From: Marsupella aquatica
Taxonomy: Eukaryota; Marchantiophyta
Length of the DNA stretch: 64,000 nucleotides
Assembly (NCBI GenBank): GCA_973895155.1
Contig: OZ316899.1
Location: forward strand, 4,216,001 to 4,280,000
Direction of reading: 5' to 3'
Under the pieces are notes generated by a model, which was given only the letters and a program-made list of their open reading frames with translations, made no database searches and was not told where the DNA came from. Shown here one piece after another: positions 55,859 to 64,000 of this stretch. Numbering within the stretch: position 1 is the first letter of the stretch; every line of letters begins with the position of its first letter. The position numbers and the translations under genes were made by a program.

Positions 55859-56727
55859 CACTAGTAGAAACCAGGGCAATTTAGACCATACCTTATAGGA
55901 CTAAGCCCACTAAGTCCTTTTTCCATACTTAAAACGACTCATACCCATTGCACCGGTTTTGTTGAAGACTACAAAAGACTATTAGTGTTTTATGGTTCAC
56001 TAAAAGACTATGAGAAGTAACCTTGCTACTTTGTGAAGGATGAATAGTCTAGCACATCAAGGGTAATGACCACTTATGCTGAGGAGGGGTAATTATATAA
56101 AGAGGGTGATAGCAAGGGGCATAACTCATTAAATGGCCTTATTTTGTGACCAAAAAGATTTTGGGTTTAATGAAGTGAGGTTCATGGAGGGTGGACTACA
56201 GAGGGATGGTCAACATATTCTTGGCCATTACTAAATCCATCTATAAAAGGCCGAGATGCACAAAGGTAGATTTGTACCGGTCTCAAGGTGGTGTGGGTCA
56301 GTAAAGGGGCACATCTAGCCGAAGAACACTCGATTGAAATAGTGACGCAACGGTTTAGTAAAAGGAACATGGACCGTAAACCCTAACTTGTTTGCTACCT
56401 TGGGAGGATCTTGAGAGCCAGAGCTTGCAAGCGGCGCTCTAAATGGATGACCCTGGCATTGCAAACATAGTGTGGCCACAGTCGAGTTGTCTTAAGCACA
56501 TTAGGGGGTTTATGTCAAGGCTAGCTAGGGGGTGGCTGGGTTTTCACTAAAGGGGGTTTAGGGGGGGTTTGATGTGAAGGGTCGGGGGTTGCATGTTAAG
56601 GGGATGGGGGTTTAGGGACCATTGGATCGTCGACATCCATCCCCACCATCAAAAAATTGCCCGTTCCAACCTGGCATTCACCTTACCTTTGTCTTTTCTG
56701 AGGGTTTCTCCCGACCTGGGTGACGAC

Positions 56728-56878
56728 TTCCTCCTGTCCTAGCCACCTTCCCGCCGCTACCCAATTTGAAAATGCAAGAGCTTGTTTCAATTGCTGAAAC
56801 CTGCCGTGCTCACGGCTTCCTCCTGTCCTAGCGACCTTCCAGCCGCTACCCAATTTGAAAATGCAAGAGCTTGTTTCA
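56728..56878. repeat. 62-bp duplication inside the CACTA element
   Basis: 56728-56789 and 56817-56878 share the same sequence with two or three differences, starting ttcctcctgtcctagc and ending gcaagagcttgtttca. Period 89 bp. Confidence 0.85.
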
Positions 56879-57298
56879 GTCTCCCTGAAATCTGCCCTGC
56901 TCATGAGCTCAGCACTTGCGCTAGCAAAACTGCCTAATATTTCTTACGCCTAGCTTTCATGGTATCTAGTGGCAGTGGTGGAATATTTGAGAAGGAAGTG
57001 GATCGGGGACTCAAGGATAAGGCAGCGGCTCATTCGAACAATGCGCACCTTTGTAGTCAGAGCAAGGTCTCACTGAATTGCACTACGACACAGAATCAGT
57101 GTTCCCTATTTTCTGCATTGTTCCATATGTTTGTGGGAGAATACAGAAGCTTTGGATAGACTTTTTCTATTTGTTTGAACCACAAATCTTGGTGTTGGAA
57201 GATTGTTTTGTTGGAAATCGATCTAGCTATGTTGATACTCTTGCTCATGCGCCCAACGTGGATCAACCTGCTGGTGCCAAAGTCGTTCTAGTGTTCAA

Positions 57299-57970
57299 GT
57301 TTCTTCTCAATACGGTACGTGGATTTTTTCAAGTTCCAATGTCCACACAATGAACTGCAAAATCCATTTTTCAAATTACTCACTCGATTCTTGATGAATG
57401 TTGACAATCATTGGCTAGTTAGAATCGTCTCTTGAAGATCTTTCCAATGATGTATTCCACGCAGAATTTCATTAGGATTTGACTCGGGAATGTCAAATCA
57501 AAAATTGCTGTCAAAAAAAGTTCTGCGAAAATCTGAGAAATTCAATTTAGTGTAACTTTTTCAAATCTTAAGTATAATCTGCGATCTTGGAGTGGTTAGA
57601 AGCGGATTTAACATATCTTTCTGATGCACCATGCCACAACCATTCAACTCTTGAAGTTTCTCCTCAGTACAGTACGTGGATGTTTTCAAGCTTCACTGTC
57701 CATACGTACAATGAACTGCAAAATCTACTTTTCAAATTACTCACTCAATTCTTGATGAATGTTGATAATCATGGGCTCATTAGAATAGTCTCTTGAAGAT
57801 CTTTCCAACGATGTATTCCACACAGAATTTCATGAGGATTTGACTCAACAATGTCAAATCGAAAATAGCTGTCAAGAAAAGTTCTGCAAAAATCTAAGAA
57901 ATTCAATTTAGTGTAACTATTTCAAATCTTAAGTAAAATTTGCGATCTTGGAGTCTTTAGAAGCAGATTG
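57299..57970. repeat. Tandem duplication of about 310 bp inside the CACTA element
   Basis: 57299-57610 and 57655-57970 align with roughly 10 percent differences, including agtttctt/cctca, gtacgtggat and tgcgatcttggag. Period about 356 bp. It contains donor-like gtacgtgg, so it may be a duplicated intron. Confidence 0.85.
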
Positions 57971-58705
57971 AAGAGATCATCCTAATGCATCATAGTACTC
58001 TCTGTTTTGTTGCGGATTGACAATGTCATTAACTCAAAATTATGTTGCTTTACAGGTATGTCAGCCTAGAGAGGTTTTGAAAACGAATTTCTGCAAAAAA
58101 CATTTTGGATTTAAAGAATTGCAGAATTGCCTCTGGCTTGCTACGCTTCCATTGACACTCAAGTCCTGCACTCATTTCAAGAGTTGTGTAAGGACTGTAC
58201 CACATCTAAGAGATCTGTAGAGAGATTTTTGCATGGAATTTTCTGAAGTAGAAAATGACCTGGTATTTGGCAGGTGGCAATCTCTTTCTCTCTCCCTTGT
58301 TTTTTTGGCTATCACGTTTTCCCTCTGTCCCTCTTTGTTTTGTAGACTGTTGCCTGAGAAATCTGAACATGTGTATATCTCCAATGCAGCGTTTCAAGTG
58401 TTCTCGGCAATGTACACTTCTGGGCGGGCACGAAGTGGATGCAGCATAAGGTTGGGGAGGGATCTGGGCGCCTCAAAGCTTAGAAGCATCCTTAATTCTA
58501 ATTTGGGGAGTTCTCGTTTTTAATGAATCAAAGTTTGGTCCAAGAAGTTTCTCATCTCTTGTGGCCTTGGTGATTGCATAATAGAAAACGAGAGAGCATG
58601 AATAGGACAACCTATTGATACTTCTAGGCCACCTCTGGGCCACAAAGTTGATGCAGCATAAGGAGGGGGGATCTGAGAGGCGCTGTGATCACAAGCATAG
58701 CATGT

Positions 58706-59169
58706 TAATCTCTTTTAACATAACTCTAGTTTGTTCTCTGTTGTGTACAGTAATGCTATGGCCATCCTATGGGTTTTGAGGACTTCACATTATAAGGTGA
58801 TCATTTTTTTCTTTCTATTCTACCTTTGTGTGTGTCTTGCAATAAGCTACTTACTGCATATCACTTGTAAAACTTAAAGTATAAATATAGTGAAGTTTTT
58901 GTGTGGTGCAGGACAATTTGGTTTGAAAAGGTTATTTCTTGGAGGGTGAAACAAGAGCATTTGTGCCTAATCTCTTTTAAAATAACTGTAGTTTGTTCTC
59001 TGTTGTGTACAGTAGTGCTATGGCCATCCTATGGGTTTTGAGGACTTCACATCCTAAGGTGATAATTTTTTTCTATTCTACCTTTGTGTGTTTCTTGCAA
59101 TAAGCTACTTACTGCATATCACTTGTACAGATTAAAGTACAAATGTAGTGAAGTTTTTGTGTGGTGCAG
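58706..59169. repeat. Tandem duplication of about 200 bp inside the CACTA element
   Basis: 58706-58911 and 58978-59169 share taatctctttta at the start and gtgtggtgcag at the end, with small gaps. The shared end looks like an intron acceptor (T/G-rich then cag). Confidence 0.85.
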
Positions 59170-59999
59170 TAGTTTTGATTCTCAAGTTGGCATGGCAAAG
59201 TTGGGATTAATTTCTGAAAGATTAAAGTAATTGTTCATGCAGGAGTAAGTAATCCTTGAGATGATAGTGCAACTGGTATGCTCCAACTGTACCTTTAACT
59301 GTTAGATTGAGCTCATCATATTCCTCTGCCCAGGTGAAGAATGTCCCAACAGAGCCTCTGCCCAGGTGAATTTTCATTTTGTCTAACCAATTGGAACCAG
59401 ATTGCCTAACAATTATTTCACATAATAGAGATTACATGATGTCTCACAACTCTTGTGTGTGATTACAGGACTGCTGTTGCATCAATTGTACATGTCTTGC
59501 CATGATCAATTTCTGGTGAGCAATGAAATCACTCCTTGAGCAAGTTTGACAAAGTTCAAGGAGCATAAGCTAGTTTGGGGGATAGGATTAGACGGTCATG
59601 ATTGCCCACATAGTAGATCTATTGACAGTTTCTGAAATGTACAATTGTTAACAATAAAAATGTTTGGATCCTTTCAATATAAGATCTAGGAGTTCTTTGA
59701 GTTCTTTATTGTGAATGTCATATACATGATGTTTTTGTTATTGTTTAGTGGTTTCCAATCATTGTGATGTAACATGCTTACATTTTTAATCTTGTTGTGG
59801 GTCTTGTTGTGGACGCATTGTGGATTTCATTTTGAATATCAATCATGTGAAACTGTGCAAGATCTCACCTCCCATGAACCCTATAACCTGAGACGTCCCA
59901 AATAACCTGAGACACCCTATAACCTGACTTATAATGACAACATTGTGTGCACTTGTGTAATTGCCACATGTTCTAATATCATTTGTTTAGATATATGTC

Positions 60000-60256
60000 A
60001 TTTTGAATGTCATTAAAGACATGGACAAATGACTGACGGCCGTTCATTCAGTCATTTTGGACACCGTGTCATTTCCAAATATTTGTGTCATTTCAGACAC
60101 CCATAAATGACTGATGGGAGTTTTAGTCATTTGTCTTATTTGACTGTCCTAAAAGACAAGGCAAGTATGACCAAAAAGCTCTAGTCATAAAATGGTAGAA
60201 ATGACTGATTTTTTAGTCCTCATTAGAGTCCTTAAAGACAATGTTTTCTACTAGTG
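60000..60256. repeat. Second CACTA right end inside the first
   Basis: ttttctactagtg at 60244-60256 matches the terminal repeat of the outer element. The 240 bp before it are rich in agtcat/gtcattt motifs that differ from the outer element's agtcct set. No partner left end was found, so it is a truncated nested copy or an internal end left by rearrangement. Confidence 0.55.
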
Positions 60257-60499
60257 TATAAAAGACTGAAAACGACTCACCAAAGCTACCCACACAAAGA
60301 CTACAATAGACTGAAAATCCAGTCTATTAAACGACTTACAAAACCAGTTCTATAAAGGACTCAGTTGATTATAGTAACAAAACATACGATTCGCAGTCCT
60401 AAAAAGGACTGGAGTCCTTCCCAGTCGTTTCCAAGTCCTATACGGTACTGAATAGTCGTTTAATGGGGTCTAAATACCCCCCGGTTTCTACTAGTGCCT

Positions 60500-62481
60500 T
60501 GTCAAACGTGGGCAAGGGCCCAGCTTGGTCCTCTCCAAGCCGCCAAATGTCCTCTGGCTATCCTCCGCCTGGCAAATCCTTCTCCTTGGCTAGGGTTGCC
60601 CTCTCCAGATCTCTGAGTTGCTCCTGCAACTTGTGGTGGGCCTATTTTCTCCCATTGTAATTCAGAGGAGGGACATCTGGTGGGGGAGACTCTGGGCTTC
60701 TCTGCTATTTTGGGTCCCCACGCACCACTCTTGAAAGTGTGGGGATGGAATGGCCACAGGTCCGTAACCTGGTACCAAGCAATCTGACCCGTAGCCAAAT
60801 TCATCCTCGTTGTATTCCTCCACGCCCTCCCTTCCGGCTTGGAATAGTGGTGCCTGTGGGTCCTCTCTTGGGGTAGCCGCAAACGTGGCATCCTGCTGGG
60901 AACTACTCATGTGTACGGGTCTCTCCTCTTGCTCCCACACCCGCCTTCCTCTCCCCTCATCATGATTGGGAACCTTGGGCCCTTGTCCCTCGGGTTCCGG
61001 TCTTGAGGCTCCCATGTACATCCGCACCCCCGACTCATCTTTTGGCCTCCTTCTCTCTGCGTCCCCGACAAATGGATCTGCTTTGGTGGGTCTTCTGGTT
61101 CCTCCCTCCCCAACCATGCCCTGTATCGGTGCCTCTGTTGCCATTGTCGTCTTCTCCTTTTGCAGCATCTGCAAGAGGTTCTGCATGGCCGGTTGATGCA
61201 TTGGCATGGGATTTGGCGTCAGCCTAAAGATTTGTGATATTGTGGGGCTGCTGGGCGGTTTGGGCTTCCTTGCTGCCGGCCTCGGCTCCGGCTCCTCCTC
61301 TAGCGCCCTTGCCTGGAGGGGGAGTATTGGTGCAAAGGTCTGGCTCGGGGCATACCGGCACAACACCGGCATGTGATAACCAAGCAGGGACATGCTCCCC
61401 TGGCATACCACTTGTTGTTCCTCCTTCAAGATCTTCTTCAGTTGGGTGAGGAGGTACTTGTTGTAGTCCTGACTGGGTTTGGCCTCTCTGCCAGGTAAAC
61501 CTGTACCTTGCCAATCTCCGGCCTTGGCAGGTTGCAATGCATTGTCACCCGCAAGAAATCAATCATTTCTCCAAGGTGCAAGTTAGCTGTTCCGGAAGAA
61601 GCCATTCTTTGGTGATGGCCCGGGGAACTATCTAAACTCCTTGTCCAGCAAGTTCTTCCCCGGGTGTCTACCTTGGTCTTGTTGCCCATCGGCAAGCCAA
61701 ATACTTTGGCAATCACCTTGGGAGTGAGATAGAAGTCTCTCCTGTAGATCTTGGTTGAGTTGGACTTGTGGTCCCATGATCCCACAAATTCCAGCAAGTC
61801 TGATTCCGGCACCTCCAGCTTTACCCACGGCAATCTAACAAAGGCCCCCAAGCCTGATCCGGCCATGAAGCCTTGGTATTTTTTGGTCTGCATGGCTATA
61901 AAACATGCATCCTCATCCCATGCAAAATGTAACTGCACTACTAGTGGTAAGACTGCCGCCCAACCCTTCCATGTATCATCTCTGGTAGGGATGGCATTGA
62001 CTGGGTCAACCTCATGTTTCTCGGCTTCCTCCTGCCTCTGTCTCCCTTGCTTGGCCGGCTTTCTTGATGTCGTCGAGCTTGTTCTTTTGGCCGGTGTGGT
62101 TTCTTTGTTGTTGGCCATCTTCCTCTTCATTTTGGTCGCTCTTGATGACTCCCCTAGCACTGTTGCTTTTGTCCATGCCTCTGTGCAACCCTTTAGGTCC
62201 CAATGTTTGTCGTTGCAGTTGTTGATGGCCTCCTGGATGCCAACAATTCTGTCCTCTCAAAATAGAAGATTGTCGAGCTGATCGGCATTAGGCGTCCATA
62301 AGAATTTAGCCTTGATGAGCTCTCCTCCTAGGAAGACAGACTTCTGCAATTCCTAGAGCCAAGCAAGCTCTTGTCATTCTTGGGTTGCTCTTTCCGAGTC
62401 CTCCTTGTAGGTCCCAGTGTACTTAGTTGCCCGTTTGAACAGGCATCCCCAGAAATGCGCAGCTTGATTGACGTTGCTCAT
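60500..62481 (-). pseudogene. D2 first part: PMD-like protein, broken
   Basis: ATG at 62481 starts MSNVNQAAHFWGCLF as in D1. Frame 61438-62160 carries the compact domain (GSGLGAFVRLPW, DFYLTPKVIAKVFGLPMGN). Frame 60662-61537 carries the Pro-rich tail and runs without a break into the start of the second part (SGVRMYMG, then FGYGSDCLVPG), showing that the D protein is one reading frame. Several stops and frame changes elsewhere. Confidence 0.8.
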
Positions 62482-62870
62482 TCCCTCCTTATGTCGTTGC
62501 TTGGTGTCTGCTTCCGTCCACCGAGTTCACCTTCGCAGCTGACAGTCGTTAGCTTCTCCTCGCAATCTGCTCGATCAATGTGTGTGAACAAGCCATCACC
62601 CTTGGTGTACCTTCCTTACCCCCCTCCGGCCTGTTGTTGCCTGACTTAGTTGTTGATTACCTGTAGCCGCCGGTGCTTAGCATACCCTAACCCTAATCAT
62701 GCCCCTTAGTTGCCGTCGTGCCTATTACTCCCGGCCTCGGCTCGGGTTCCATTGATACCCTTAATTGTTTAAATTTTTGCTTGTTTTTCCTCCTTGTACT
62801 AAGGGTTTTAGTGTATACCACCCAAATTTACTATTTTACAAGGCCTAGTGATTCCTGGCTAGGCATCACA
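62482..62870 (-). other. D2 5' non-coding region
   Basis: Keeps tgtgatgcctagccaggaatcac, with the small inverted repeat gtgat/atcac seen in D1, and a shared block ending atggaaccc, about 110 bp in. No ORF beyond short ones. Confidence 0.55.
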
Positions 62871-64000
62871 CTAACTCATAATCCTATGTCCACACAAGCA
62901 CTCTATTTTTCATCGTTAGTGCATTTAGGGGCCTCAAAATCCTTGCATAGTCTTTCATGTATCTCCAATAGAACCTTGTAAATCCTAAGAAGGCCCTCAC
63001 CTGCCCTACATTGGAGGGCATTCCTATTCTTTGATTCCCTTAAGTTTGTCTTGACTAGGCGTAATCCCCTCCGGGGTAAAGGTATGGTTGAGGAACTGAA
63101 TCTCGTTCATCGGAAACTTTCACTTGCTAGGTTTAGCAAAGAGACAAGCCTTACAAAGGTGAGAGATACTTCCCTGAGAAATTGCTCATGTTCCTCCAAC
63201 GTTTTTGAGTAGATTAGAATGTCGTCAATAAAGACTACCACTCCTTGGTCCAACAAGTCATGAAAGATAGTATTCATCATTTTCATGAACGTTGCAATTG
63301 CATTACACAACCTGAAGGGCATAACCAAAAACTTGTAGGATTCAAACCTTGTGCGCATTGCGGTCTTATACTTATATCCATTAGCCATGCGGATCTGGTA
63401 ATACCTAGACCGCAAGTCCACCTTTGGAAATTTCTTAGCCCCAGAGAGACAATTGAAGAGGTCATCCATATGAGGTAATGGGTACCTACTCTTTATCGTT
63501 TGTTTATTGAGGGCCCCATAATTTGCACACAATCTCAAAGTACCATCCTGTTTTGACACAAACAGCGCGGGCGCCCCACAAGGACTCTTACTAGGAGAAA
63601 TGAACCCTTGGTCGATTAACTCTTCCAAGGCGTTCTTCAACATCATTTGTTCATTTAGGTTTAAACGATAAGGAGATTTTGCCTGAGGAGCCAAACTTGG
63701 CTCCAACTCAACTTGGTGATCCACTTCCCTCCGCGGGGGTAAACCTTTAGGTAGCTTCTGCGAGAGCACATCAGGAATTTGACCAAAGTCAGGCCTGACC
63801 TTAGTTGACTTAGTTTTTGATTGCATAGCAACCTCCTTAATTGGGTGGAGATGAAAGAAGAAGCATTCATGTCCACCCTTAAAGTCTTTCCACCATTGCT
63901 TTATGCAATCTTTCTTTATTTTTGGTAATTTTGTGTACAACGATGGGGTCACCGCCCTTATCAAGAAACTTGAGCACCTCATCCCCCGGTTTCAAGGTAA
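62871..64000 (-). pseudogene. B2 reverse transcriptase region, window-edge
   Basis: Minus frame 63107-63982: pre-RT linker ([18 protein letters not shown]), RT start ([32 protein letters not shown]), [19 protein letters not shown] and active site [12 protein letters not shown] frameshift follows, then the connection to RNase H up to gattatgagttag, where D2 lies. Closely related to B3. It continues past the right edge. Confidence 0.88.

Larger units (their letters stand above)
55859..60496. mobile_element. CACTA-type DNA transposon, apparently non-autonomous
   Basis: 4638 bp with ends cactagtagaaaccagggc and the complement of ccccggtttctactagtg, about 14 bp perfect and more with mismatches, flanked by cct at 55856-55858 and 60497-60499. 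CACTA ends and a 3-bp duplication define the superfamily. Both edges have dense agtcc/agact subterminal motifs. No transposase was recognised inside. The interior has tandem duplications and exon-like pieces, for example a 91-codon frame at 57078-57353 ending at a gtacgt donor-like site, and tgtgtggtgcag acceptor-like sites, so it may carry captured gene fragments. It sits in the D2 coiled-coil region. Confidence 0.88.
53375..62870 (-). mobile_element. Element D2: second copy of D, minus strand, carrying a CACTA insertion
   Basis: On the minus strand it starts tgtgatgcctag at 62870 and ends ggatgcaccaca at 53375, the ends of D1, and is flanked by ctaac at 53370-53374 and 62871-62875. Without the CACTA element it is about 4855 bp. 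Coding sequence is related to D1 along its length but broken by stops, so it is older. Again no LTR pair. Inserted in B2 RNase H at gagttag|cattcc. Confidence 0.85.
28881..64000 (-). mobile_element. Chromovirus B2, minus strand, split by three insertions and running off the window
   Basis: Read on the minus strand from 64000: protease/RT (64000-62871), RNase H, integrase (53374-51690), integrase C terminus and chromodomain (38747-38496), polypurine tract, 3' LTR (38061-37862 and 29919-28881). The breaks at 62870/53375, 51689/38748 and 37861/29920 hold D2, the C composite and F; each has a 5-bp duplication and the host sequence is continuous when they are removed. For example, the integrase reads RLKKFVKS then NDP across the C composite. 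The coding parts carry many stops. It is the oldest layer of the nest. Confidence 0.85.

Noticed and set aside
57078-57353. 91-codon ORF inside the CACTA element as a real gene
   Set aside because: No recognisable domain and the frame ends in intron-like sequence; kept only as a possible captured exon.
1-64000. CRISPR array, rRNA or tRNA genes
   Set aside because: The direct repeats seen are transposon parts or minisatellites. No spaced identical repeats, rRNA motifs or cloverleaf-like sequences with a T-loop were noticed; a tRNA scan was not possible.

Overview
The window looks like a piece of a large, repeat-rich nuclear genome of a land plant. It holds Ty3/gypsy elements of several kinds (chromodomain-bearing, one with an Athila-type tRNA-Asp primer site, one very long Tat/Ogre-like), a Ty1/copia element and a CACTA DNA transposon. 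A DUF7869-like fragment at the left edge hints at a non-flowering plant such as a fern or lycophyte, but that is a weak guess. I found no convincing host gene, rRNA, tRNA or CRISPR. Nearly everything is transposon, much of it nested. Family names (A/B, C, D, E, F) are mine.

Layout, left half. 109-1068 (-) is a DUF7869-like ORF. 2432-3905 is a chromovirus LTR (family A/B) followed by a shred of the same family's RNase H (4222-4734). 4735-22573 (-) is element E, a 17.8 kb gypsy element with 2 kb LTRs, a leader, gag, pol and extra 3' ORFs; each LTR carries an intact 202-codon ORF resembling the C-terminal OB fold of replication protein A1. E's RNase H is split by element D1 (11445-16090, target duplication cgctt). 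22574-23412 is non-coding with CACTA-like motifs. 23413-27697 is a chimera of a family C-like gag and a broken family B pol, followed by another chromovirus LTR (27698-28640).

Layout, right half. From about 28881 to beyond the right edge runs one minus-strand chromovirus, B2. Three insertions split it, each with a matching 5-bp duplication: F, a probable 2.2 kb solo LTR, in its 3' LTR (cctca); the C composite in its integrase (ttact); and D2 in its RNase H (ctaac). F is itself split by an intact copia element with identical LTRs (tgttg), and D2 by a CACTA transposon (cct).

Most unusual items. (1) The C composite (38748-51689) is a gypsy element joined head to head with an inverted partial copy: 4191-bp arms, LTRs in inverted orientation and one target duplication around the whole, as expected from strand switching in reverse transcription before integration. 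(2) D1 and D2 are 4.6-4.9 kb units with TG...CA ends and 5-bp duplications but no internal LTRs, RT or transposase; they encode a large PMD-like/coiled-coil protein and may be giant coding solo LTRs. (3) An RPA-like ORF sits in the U3 of element E. (4) In element C, gag-pro and pol share a frame, separated by one UGA in a tobamovirus-type leaky context (UGA CAA UCA).
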